This document shows positions 38,701-45,639 of a stretch of DNA of 45,639 nucleotides, in pieces; position 1 is the first letter of the stretch, and every line of letters starts with the position of its first letter. The DNA lies in assembly GCA_945831805.1 (NCBI GenBank), contig CAMADY010000012.1:1-45639 (forward strand), given 5' to 3'. The DNA is from an uncultured Prevotellaceae bacterium (GTDB lineage: Bacteria > Bacteroidota > Bacteroidia > Bacteroidales > Bacteroidaceae). The notes under the pieces were generated by a model. The model was not told where the DNA came from, searched no databases, and saw only the letters and a list, made by a program, of their open reading frames with translations. Position numbers and translations under genes: made by a program.

Positions 38701-39599
38701 GACTCCAGGTCGTAGGTCTCCACCTTGTCCAGTATCTCGCAGGTGTTGCTGAGAGCCTCCGGTACGTCGGCGAAGATCTCGTTCATCTCTTCCTTCGTCT
38801 TGAACCACTCCTGCTTCGTGTAGAGCATGCGTTCCGGATCGTCGAGGTCCTTGCCGGTAGAGAGGCAGAGCAGATGGTCATGCGCCTCGGCATTCTCCTT
38901 GTTCACGAAGTGCGCGTCGTTGGTGCAGACAAGCTTTATGTTATACTCCTTTGCCAGTGCAATAAGCTCACGGTTAACCTGTTGCTGAAGGGGGAACGTC
39001 TCGCGGTTAGCCCTCTGGTTTGGGTCTGTCACCTCGTGTCTCTGAAGCTCCAGATAGAAGTCGTCGCCCCAGAGGTTCTTGTGCCATTCGATAGCCTTGC
39101 GGGCACCCTCCATATCGCCGGCGAGAATCTTTTTCGGAATCTCACCACCGATACATGCGGAGCAGACGATGAGGTCCTCGTGGTACTTCTCCAGGTCTTC
39201 ATGGTCTGTACGTGGACGACCGTAGAAGCCATCGACCCACGAACGTGAGACGAGCTTGATGAGGTTCTTGTAGCCGTTGAGGTTCTTCGCCAGCACTATC
39301 AAGTGCCAGCCGCCACGGTCTATCTTTGGCTCATCGACCTTCTTCATGCCGCGGCGAGCCACATACATCTCGCAGCCGAAGATAGGCTTGAAGGGCTCAA
39401 GGCCTTCCTTCTTCCTGCCTTTGTTCACTTTGTTGCATTCATCGAAGAGCTCCTTGACGCCGAACATGTTGCCATGATCCGTTATCGCCATGCCGCGCAT
39501 GCCGTTGTCGATAGCCTTCTGAACAAGCTTCCCGACAGGACTCTGTCCGTCGAGAATAGAGTAATAAGTATGTACGTGCAGGTGTATAAAGTCTTGCAT
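35703..39599 (-). CDS. dnaE: DNA polymerase III subunit alpha
   Basis: MQDFIHLHVHTYYSILDGQSPVGKLVQKAIDNGMRGMAITDHGNMFG...; PDIDTDFDDDGRGKV; TITRIP-type C-terminal domain. Confidence 0.98.
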   Translation of the reverse strand: MQDFIHLHVHTYYSILDGQSPVGKLVQKAIDNGMRGMAITDHGNMFGVKELFDECNKVNKGRKKEGLEPFKPIFGCEMYVARRGMKKVDEPKIDRGGWHLIVLAKNLNGYKNLIKLVSRSWVDGFYGRPRTDHEDLEKYHEDLIVCSACIGGEIPKKILAGDMEGARKAIEWHKNLWGDDFYLELQRHEVTDPNQRANRETFPLQQQVNRELIALAKEYNIKLVCTNDAHFVNKENAEAHDHLLCLSTGKDLDDPERMLYTKQEWFKTKEEMNEIFADVPEALSNTCEILDKVETYDLESDPIMPFFPIPEAFGKEDQWHERFSENDLYNEFTSDEYWKNQLPEEDAKKKIKKLGGYEKLYRIKFEADYLGKLAYEGATNRYTDTYTEIPDGKALQPDELSQWAMEHGIPKEVDERVRFELHIMKTMGFPGYFLIVSDFINSARKELGVWVGPGRGSAAGSVVAYCLGITKIDPLKYDLLFERFLNPDRISLPDIDTDFDDDGRGKVLRWVMDKYGHENCAHIITYGTMAAKNAIKDVARVEKVPLPVVNGWCKAMPDRLPDGMKSKLPNYLKNDSTGKPVCPELQQAEASIIPAEANTIKYAKMLEGTVRGTGIHACGFIICRDPISEHVPVSTADDPDFPDVKTAVTQYDGHVIESTGLIKMDFLGLKTLSEQKECCKNIKITRGIDIDLDHIPIDDVKTYELYQRGQTIGTFQFESAGMQKYLRELHPTVFEDLIAMNALYRPGPMDYIPSFIARKNGREPITYDIDCMEKYLKDTYGITVYQEQVMLLSRQLANFTRGESDALRKAMGKKKKDIVDAMKPKFIEGGKSNGHDPKVLEKIWADWEKFASYAFNKSHAACYSWVAYQTAYLKANYPAEFMAALLTRRRSDIKEITKLMDECKSMGIATLGPDVNESYANFGVNKKGEIRFGLAAIKGMSEAATIAIIEERKNGPYNTIYDLMERVPSSAMNKKALECMALAGALDCFGIEREQYLAPIANNDTFIGQLSRYGQQYQTMKSEAKMSLFGDFDAVEISKPKPPKAESWSAIDKLNRERDLVGIYLSAHPLDEYSVVMECMCNTTCQEIARDADREALAKRDTLTLGGIVTGVTPRFTKTGKPMGIVTLEDFHGQGELVFFDKDWVRWQGMFTLGSSVYVRMKSQERFKGTGQYSLNVISVDFLHDVAEQSISELTIHINMDAYIKPDDEDTYGASTSGNDADDPIAEAMEDTEHIVGTLSDLATIIKESPGNTQIVFSIRDSSISTLPVRFSSKLPGVKINRRLVDFIKSSSNMSFSI

Positions 39600-39722
39600 A
39601 GGTAAGTGTGAATTTAGATGCGAAATTACAAAAAAAATCCGATATTTAGTCATTTCTCCAAGAAAAAGACGATAAAATTGCAGTTTCAACATTATTTATT
39701 TGCATAATTTAGGAAAAAAGCG

Positions 39723-39730
39723 TAACTTTG
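39723..39730 (+). promoter_or_regulatory. Putative -7 box (TAACTTTG) for psd
   Basis: TAnnTTTG upstream of 39809. Confidence 0.55.
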
Positions 39731-39808
39731 CAACGTAAAGTAATTGTGTCCATAGGTCAACAACGCTTTTCGATACTCTTAAAGACCAATCACCTGCAAA
39801 ACTAAACA

Positions 39809-40501
39809 ATGGGAAAAAGAATAAAGAAACTTAAGAAAATACGCATACATCACGAAGGAACTGATACACTTATTTACAGTGCCATGATACTGATTGCCAT
39901 CGGTGTCATACTGTGGCGTTCCTTTGACTCGCACATTCCTTTCTATTTCTTTGCTGCTGTCTTCGGAACCGTATGGTGCATCGTGCTCAATTTCTTCCGT
40001 TGCCCTATACGCCTCTTCGGTACGGACGAGACGGAGAATATTGTTGTTGCACCGGCTGATGGACGCATCGTTGTCGTCGAGGAGGTTGAGGAGACGAAGT
40101 ATTTCCACGAGAAGCGTATCATGGTAAGTATCTTCATGAGCCTCTTCAATGTTCATGCCAACTGGTTCCCGGTTGACGGAAAGGTAAAGATGGTGAAGCA
40201 TCAGAATGGAGCTTTCCATAAGGCATGGCTGCCAAAGGCATCGGAGGAGAACGAGATGACCGACGTTATCATTGAGACTCCGGAAGGTAGCGAGGTTCTC
40301 TGCCGACAGGTGGCAGGAGCAATGGCTCGACGCATCAAGACATACGCCAAGGAGGGTGAGGACTGCTATATCGATGAGCACATGGGATTCATCAAGTTCG
40401 GCTCTCGTGTGGATCTGTTCCTGCCTCTCGGCACGGAGATAAAGGTTACGATGAACCAGGCTACGACTGGCAACCAGACTATCATCGGTGTGATGAAGTA
40501 G
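39809..40501 (+). CDS. psd: Phosphatidylserine decarboxylase-related protein
   Basis: [17 protein letters not shown]...[21 protein letters not shown]...[16 protein letters not shown]. Confidence 0.94.
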   Translation: MGKRIKKLKKIRIHHEGTDTLIYSAMILIAIGVILWRSFDSHIPFYFFAAVFGTVWCIVLNFFRCPIRLFGTDETENIVVAPADGRIVVVEEVEETKYFHEKRIMVSIFMSLFNVHANWFPVDGKVKMVKHQNGAFHKAWLPKASEENEMTDVIIETPEGSEVLCRQVAGAMARRIKTYAKEGEDCYIDEHMGFIKFGSRVDLFLPLGTEIKVTMNQATTGNQTIIGVMK

Positions 40502-40536
40502 GATGTTTGGTTGTTTAGTGGTAGTATGAATAAATT

Positions 40537-41265
40537 ATGAAAAAGCATATTCCAAATACCATTACGTGCTGCAACCTCATCTGTGGTTGCATCGCCACAT
40601 ACAACGCCATCTGCGGAAATCCTCAGATGGCACTGTTGTTTATCATACTTGGTGCCGTCTTCGACTTCTTCGACGGCATGTCGGCACGTCTGCTACACGT
40701 TTCGAGCGAGATAGGCAAGGAACTGGACTCTCTGGCCGATGATGTCACATTCGGCATGGCACCTGCCAGCATCATCTTCTATGAACTGCAGGTGGTAGAT
40801 TATCCCGGATTCCTTGAGCCACTGCGCTGTGTCATACCATACCTCGCATTCATCGTGGCGGCGTTCTCTGCCGTGCGACTTGCGAAGTTCAATCTCGACA
40901 CGCGTCAGACAACGTCATTCATCGGACTCCCTACGCCTGCCAACGCACTCTTCTGGGGGTCGCTCATCGTCGGATTCGGACAGTATCTGGAGCAGACCTC
41001 GTGGTTCATGCCTGCTATTATAATAGGTATAGTGCTGAGCTCATGGCTCCTGATTGCTGAGATACCGATGTTCGCACTGAAGTTCAAGCAGTGGGGCTTT
41101 GCCGGCAACGAGATAAAGTACTGCTTCGTCATCTTCTCTGCCGTTGCCCTTATTGCAACAATAGCTGGCGGCATCATCACCGAATCCCTAAACCTCTGCT
41201 GGTCAGGCTTCTCCATTATTATTCTCGCTTACATCATAGTAAGCATCCTCACGCAGAAGAAGTAA
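40537..41265 (+). CDS. pssA: CDP-diacylglycerol-serine O-phosphatidyltransferase
   Basis: MKKHIPNTITCCNLICGCIATYNAI...GAVFDFFDGMSARLLHVSSEIGKELDSLADDVTFGMAPA. Confidence 0.95.
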   Translation: MKKHIPNTITCCNLICGCIATYNAICGNPQMALLFIILGAVFDFFDGMSARLLHVSSEIGKELDSLADDVTFGMAPASIIFYELQVVDYPGFLEPLRCVIPYLAFIVAAFSAVRLAKFNLDTRQTTSFIGLPTPANALFWGSLIVGFGQYLEQTSWFMPAIIIGIVLSSWLLIAEIPMFALKFKQWGFAGNEIKYCFVIFSAVALIATIAGGIITESLNLCWSGFSIIILAYIIVSILTQKK

Positions 41266-41284
41266 GCATCCTCACGTAGAAGAA
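41239..41284. repeat. 23-bp tandem duplication at the 3' end of pssA
   Basis: gtaagcatcctcacgcagaagaa|gtaagcatcctcacgtagaagaa, 22/23 identical. Confidence 0.97.
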
Positions 41285-41322
41285 GTGCTTAATAGTTAAC
41301 AGTCAACAACGAGTCGAATACA

Positions 41323-41371
41323 CACTCTTCCCTTTTCACTCTTCACTCTTCCCTTTTCACTCTCCACTCTC
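41323..41371. repeat. Seven 7-bp units ending exactly at the tadA TTG start
   Basis: cactctt|ccctttt|cactctt|cactctt|ccctttt|cactctc|cactctc|TTG. Confidence 0.97.
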
Positions 41372-41806
41372 TTGACACCCGACGAACAATACATGCTCAA
41401 GGCCATTGACGAGGCTTCAATGGCTGCCACCGAGGACGAGATTCCTATCGGGGCCGTCATAGTGTGCCGTGGCAGGACCATTGCGAGGGCGCATAACCTT
41501 ACCGAGACGCTCCACGATGTCACTGCACATGCCGAGATGCAGGCTATAACGGCTGCTGCCAATGCATTGGGTGGAAAATATCTCAACGACTGTACTCTCT
41601 ATGTCACCGTAGAGCCTTGCCCAATGTGCGCAGGAGCTCTCGGATGGTCGCAGATATCGCGTATCGTTTATGGTGCGCCGGACGAGAAGCGGGGCTACCG
41701 TAAGATAGCACCTGCGGCACTACATCCGCGCACCGAGGTCGTTGATGGAGTACTCGAAGAGGAATGCCGCACGCTAATGCAGGATTTCTTCAAGAAAAAA
41801 AGATAA
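41372..41806 (+). CDS. tadA: tRNA-adenosine/nucleoside deaminase
   Basis: DEIPIGAVIVCRGRTIARAHNLTETLHDVTAHAEMQAITAAA...YVTVEPCPMCAGAL. Confidence 0.93.
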   Translation: MTPDEQYMLKAIDEASMAATEDEIPIGAVIVCRGRTIARAHNLTETLHDVTAHAEMQAITAAANALGGKYLNDCTLYVTVEPCPMCAGALGWSQISRIVYGAPDEKRGYRKIAPAALHPRTEVVDGVLEEECRTLMQDFFKKKR

Positions 41807-41859
41807 AATTGTTCCATGAAAAATTCATGATAATTCGTGGTTAATTCAGCAGACCCTAT

Positions 41860-42313
41860 TTAATACAGAAATCCGAATGCCCATAGTGGTATCTTGTTGC
41901 CGTAGGCATACTCTATATCATCGGCTGCAATGAAAGCATCATCTACACCTGCGACCTGTTTGCCATCTTTACTTTTACCTCCAACTTCAATCGTATAACA
42001 TCCATCGACAATGAAATCTCCACGTTTGGTATATTCCACACGATGACTCTGACGCAGCTGGTTTACGATGAAACATTCACGTTTGGTGCCCTCATTGACA
42101 GTATTGAGGGTCATGGCATCCATGATATTTGGATTCTCAACGAAAATCTTGTCTGGCTTCTGCAGTTTCTTGATATTCATCTCACTACTATACAGAAGGT
42201 TCAGGATCTTTGCTTTTGCGAGATGCTGGAAATATCCCAGAAGAGTTACACGTGACACCTCAAGCATGGTTGACAGCTTCTGCATGTCGTTGGCGATTTA
42301 TTATCTTTTCCAT
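41860..42313 (-). pseudogene. Decayed AAA+/DUF4143-type ATPase (N-terminal stub plus C-terminal domain)
   Basis: Start MEKIINRQRH... in one frame, then LSTMLEVSRVTLLGYFQHLAKAKILNLLYSSEMNIKKLQKPDKIFVENPNIM...ECFIVNQL in another; P-loop region missing. Confidence 0.75.
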
Positions 42314-42350
42314 TGTCTATAACATTGATTTGACTGCAAATATACTAATA

Positions 42351-42403
42351 TTTGTTTAATGCATAAAACAAATATGCATGATTTTTGTTTAATGTACTAA
42401 ACA
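42351..42403. promoter_or_regulatory. Two palindromic operator-like sites 33 bp apart
   Basis: tttgtttaatgcataaaaca (42351-42370) and tttgtttaatgtactaaaca (42384-42403); the first extends to TTTGTTTaATGCATaAAACAAA. Confidence 0.55.
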
Positions 42404-42686
42404 TTTAAGGAAGATTAACTATAATTCAAATGAAACAAACATATGTATTTGCTCTGTCATTGATTTGCGGCACTCGGCATAGCTTTGATGAGGATTTCGC
42501 TCTCCGGGTACCGCAATTTCACTCTCGTGGTACCGTGCGTCTCACTTTGATGGTACCGTCCATTTCGGAGCGGTGGTACTGGTACCAAGCGAGTGAAATG
42601 AGCGCTGTTAAGAGGTGCTCCATCACCGATGTCGCATTACGGTGTTGTAACGTTGATGAAGAAGCACCTCCCGATGTCCTCAAAAG

Positions 42687-43415
42687 TTACTTTCTGCGCT
42701 GACGGAGTGATGGTCCGTCAAGTGCAATATGATGTGACGAGTTGATAAGTCTGTCCATTATTGCATCAGCAAGAGTTGCCTCCGCAATGTATTCATACCA
42801 CTTGTCCAACGGCAGTTGTGAGGTGATGATGACAGACTTTCTCTCATAGCGGTCCTCTAGAAGAGTGAGCAGTCCTATGCGAGTGTTGCTGTCCATCGTA
42901 TGCAAGCCAAAGTCGTCGAGTATGATGACATCGTTCTTGTTGAGCTTGGCAAGCAAGCTTTCAAATGTGCCATCCAGACGCGCCTGTTTCAGTTGGTCAA
43001 TGAAGTGGTTCATACTGAGATAAAGCGTCTTCAGCCCCAGCGTACACGCCTGATGCCCTATGGCACATGCGAAAAAAGTCTTGCCCGTTCCCGTAAGACC
43101 TGTAATGAGCAGATTCTCGCCACGACGGATGAAACCACAGTCGGCAACCGCTCCCAATTGCTCTTTCGTAAGATTACGAGCCGTAGAACACTTGACATCC
43201 TCCAACAAAGCCTTTATGCGCAGTTTGGCGGCTTTGAGCAGCCGCGCCGTACGACTATCGTCACGTGCAGCAATCTCAGTCTCTATCATCTTGGAAACGG
43301 CAGCTTCCAGACTTGGGCGCAGATGTGATGGCATCAGCAGCATATCCCCAACGGCTTCTGCCATACCAGGCAGCTTGAGCGACCTGAGCTGCTCCGTCAG
43401 GATATTACTGTCCAT
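42687..43415 (-). CDS. istB: IS21-family helper ATPase
   Basis: MDSNILTEQLRSLKLPGMAEAV...ENLLITGLTGTGKTFFACAIGHQAC...DVIILDDFGLHTMD. Confidence 0.96.
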   Translation of the reverse strand: MDSNILTEQLRSLKLPGMAEAVGDMLLMPSHLRPSLEAAVSKMIETEIAARDDSRTARLLKAAKLRIKALLEDVKCSTARNLTKEQLGAVADCGFIRRGENLLITGLTGTGKTFFACAIGHQACTLGLKTLYLSMNHFIDQLKQARLDGTFESLLAKLNKNDVIILDDFGLHTMDSNTRIGLLTLLEDRYERKSVIITSQLPLDKWYEYIAEATLADAIMDRLINSSHHIALDGPSLRQRRK

Positions 43416-44982
43416 CCTTGCCCTCCTTTCCGTCCTTTGTGACTGATGTATAATTTGATGCACCACGCACGTTCTCATTGTAAGGTATGCGGGATATTGT
43501 ACCGTTACCGTCTTCAAGCAGATCACGGTTGTTCCTTAGGATGTTGCGCAAGGCAGAATACGTCACACTGACACTCTGCTCCATCAGCATACTGCAAGCC
43601 GTTTCGAGTCTGGAGCGACTGTAAGTCCTTGCAAGTGACAGTATGCCAGTGCATCGTCCATAGGCTTGCTGAGGGAATGTGGTGCTTCGGAGTACGGTTT
43701 CTATTGCCCATCTGACTGAAGGCCCGATGGATGTGCCCCAGTCAATGAGCTTGGCAGCATTCATCTCCTTGCTGTGCTCGTATGCCTTGTGACTCTCCGG
43801 CATGTGTATCTTCTCCGTGGAGTAGCCGTATGCCACCATGCTACGGTCATGGCAGAACAGAAGCTGGTCGCCAGAGTATATCTCTACAAACTCGGCATCC
43901 CACAAGACCTTGATCTTCTGGCCGATATATGTATGTGGAGCACTGTAGAAGTGATGCTCAGAGCCTATGCAAATGTGATAGGTGGAGCCAAGTTTTACCT
44001 CCTTGCGCAAGCGGAAACGATACATTGCATCCGGCAATGGACGCATGTTCGGTTTCTCGTACTTGTTGAAGATCTCCCATCTGGTGCTACCCTTGTAAGG
44101 CAGTGAACAGTACTCGTCCAGGAGCTCCCATATGCGAGAGTTTATTGCATTGAGACTGTAGTACGTCTCTCCCTCAATACGAGCATAGACGTAGTTGTAG
44201 AGGTGGTTTACTGCACCCTCGACAGGTCCCTTGTCACGTGGCTTGCGTACCCTGCATGCTGTAGGCTCTATACCATAGTAGAGTGCCCATTCTACGCTTG
44301 CCTCAGAGAAGGTAAGGCTGTAACGGTCGGACTTAGCCACCCACTGTCTCATGTTGTCGCTCTTAGCCTCCTTTGGCAGTGCTCCCATAAACTCAAGAGC
44401 CTTGTTCAGACCATGGAAGAACCAGTCGGTAGTAGCCTTAGGCAGAGCCATCATAAACGGAAGATTGCTGTAAGGCATCACACATACGAGTACGGTCAGC
44501 TTCTGTGGCTGCTTAGTACGGTAGTCCTTGATGTAAAGAGGATCTCCGGCAAAGTCTATCTGCATCTGCTCACCTGGCTCATAGACATTACGGTAAGAGA
44601 CATCATGCTTGTCGCGATACTCTCCGACATACTTACAGAACTGGGTGTAACCATAGCCATCGGGACACTCCTTCCTGTAGTAGTCCTCATATACAAACTG
44701 CATGTGAGCATGCTTCCGGGCGAGACGCTTCATGATCTCGGGCATCATGCGAGCTAATGCCGCCTTACGGACATCCTCCGTCCGAGGTGTGTCTTCCGGC
44801 ATGAAGATGGATTTGAACTCGGCATCAGGGAGCAATAGCAACTCCTCAATGCCACGACCTGTGCCCATGGCAGTCTTGTTGACTGCGGACACCATACGCT
44901 TGCTGCAATGGACATCGGAGCATATCCGTTTCTGCGATACTCCTCCCATCAGCAATTGCAGGATTTGTTTGATTCGTAACAT
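43405..44982 (-). CDS. istA: IS21-family transposase
   Basis: MLRIKQILQLLMGGVSQKRICSDVHCSKRMVSAVNK...GEQMQIDFAGDPLYIKD...SDNMRQWV...EGAVNHLYNYV. Confidence 0.96.
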   Translation of the reverse strand: MLRIKQILQLLMGGVSQKRICSDVHCSKRMVSAVNKTAMGTGRGIEELLLLPDAEFKSIFMPEDTPRTEDVRKAALARMMPEIMKRLARKHAHMQFVYEDYYRKECPDGYGYTQFCKYVGEYRDKHDVSYRNVYEPGEQMQIDFAGDPLYIKDYRTKQPQKLTVLVCVMPYSNLPFMMALPKATTDWFFHGLNKALEFMGALPKEAKSDNMRQWVAKSDRYSLTFSEASVEWALYYGIEPTACRVRKPRDKGPVEGAVNHLYNYVYARIEGETYYSLNAINSRIWELLDEYCSLPYKGSTRWEIFNKYEKPNMRPLPDAMYRFRLRKEVKLGSTYHICIGSEHHFYSAPHTYIGQKIKVLWDAEFVEIYSGDQLLFCHDRSMVAYGYSTEKIHMPESHKAYEHSKEMNAAKLIDWGTSIGPSVRWAIETVLRSTTFPQQAYGRCTGILSLARTYSRSRLETACSMLMEQSVSVTYSALRNILRNNRDLLEDGNGTISRIPYNENVRGASNYTSVTKDGKEGKDGQ

Positions 44983-45521
44983 AGTTTACTTGTGTTACTG
45001 GTAAATATTGATGTTAATACTATCAGGCATTGCTGCCATAACTACAATATAACCAACTGTCAAGAACTACATCAATGAATCATCGTCCACTGTCTCAACG
45101 GGGGCTGTCTGCCCCCGAGGCGACGCCTTCCCCCGAGTGTTTTTCATGGTATTTTCGATTCGCCTTGATGCTATGGACTCTGCTCGGTACCACAACACCG
45201 AAACGGGCTCTCGAAGACTTGTTTACGATACGGTACCATACGACCGAAATAACCGTGGATGAAAAATGATAAACAACGCTGCGGTACCAGGCGGTACCAT
45301 CAAAGTGAAATGAAAAATCCAACAACGCTAATCATCTGTACCGTAACACCGAAATGGACGGTACCCGGAGAGCGAAATTTGCATGCTGTCTTGACTTTTG
45401 ACATATCCTCATGTTTTTCCTGACTTTGACACCTATTCTTGTCACAAACTGTTAAGTACTGATTTTTAGGCAATTCTGAAAAATAATTTCTCGAAATGGG
45501 TGGCGCATGGCATATTTTTAG

Positions 45522-45529
45522 TACCTTTG
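45522..45529 (+). promoter_or_regulatory. -7 box (TACCTTTG) abutting the transposase start codon
   Basis: tacctttgcaccATG: only 4 nt between box and ATG at 45534. Confidence 0.55.
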
Positions 45530-45533
45530 CACC

Positions 45534-45639
45534 ATGTTTGTACATAGGAAGAAACACCGTAGTGGCCATGTCAGTATCATCGTTATGGACAAGAGCAGCG
45601 GCAAGCTGCGTGAAGTAAAGAACTTCGGAGTAGCCAAAA
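45534..45639 (+). CDS. N-terminus of IS1634-like transposase (truncated by window)
   Basis: MFVHRKKHRSGHVSIIVMDKSSGKLREVKNFGVAK. Confidence 0.65.
   Translation, partial: MFVHRKKHRSGHVSIIVMDKSSGKLREVKNFGVAK

Larger units (their letters stand above)
42494..45378 (-). mobile_element. IS21-family insertion sequence (istA-istB)
   Basis: istA/istB pair bounded by a perfect 20-bp inverted repeat ATTTCGCTCTCCGGGTACCG, with subterminal GGTACC-containing repeats at both ends. Confidence 0.88.

Noticed and set aside
10182-41371. CRISPR array
   Set aside because: Tandem tracts have 7/8-bp units with no spacers and no cas genes; not CRISPR.
45100-45160. gggggctgtctgccccc hairpin inside the IS21 right end as a terminator
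   Set aside because: Stem is clear but only 5-6 bp with no T-run; probably part of IS regulatory sequence, function unsupported.
1-45639. tRNA, rRNA or other structural RNA genes
   Set aside because: No cloverleaf, CCA-ended or rRNA-like segments recognised in intergenic regions.

Overview
Bacteroidales (Prevotella-like) chromosomal segment; this assignment is inferred from TAnnTTTG promoters and gene content. In order it contains: (1) tpiA and a DoxX/thioredoxin-like gene that are one uninterrupted reading frame, then DUF1599 and rodA. (2) A ~15.5 kb type V pilus/fimbrillin locus (4751-20235): two DUF3575-type barrels, a DUF5119-like lipoprotein, four fimbrillin-type lipoproteins, an OmpA-domain protein, a large OM barrel and a TPR protein. 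(3) nnr, hpt, adk. (4) A queD-queE-folE operon with a candidate preQ1-I riboswitch in its leader. (5) The T9SS core operon porP-gldK-L-M-N. (6) An OM barrel, an SDR, a Ca2+ P-type ATPase, dnaE, psd, pssA, tadA. (7) A decayed DUF4143 gene, a complete IS21-family element and the start of an IS1634-like transposase. The most unusual signal not explained by the genes is a set of about ten short tandem tracts with a strict 7-bp or 8-bp period. Each has a different word sequence. They sit between genes, often touching the stop or start codon, and in two or three cases lie inside coding sequence (GldN signal peptide, Ca-ATPase A-domain loop, possibly the ATPase N-terminus). They resemble the heptanucleotide STRR repeats of cyanobacteria, but each tract has its own word. 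All calls come from reading the sequence; no database search was run.
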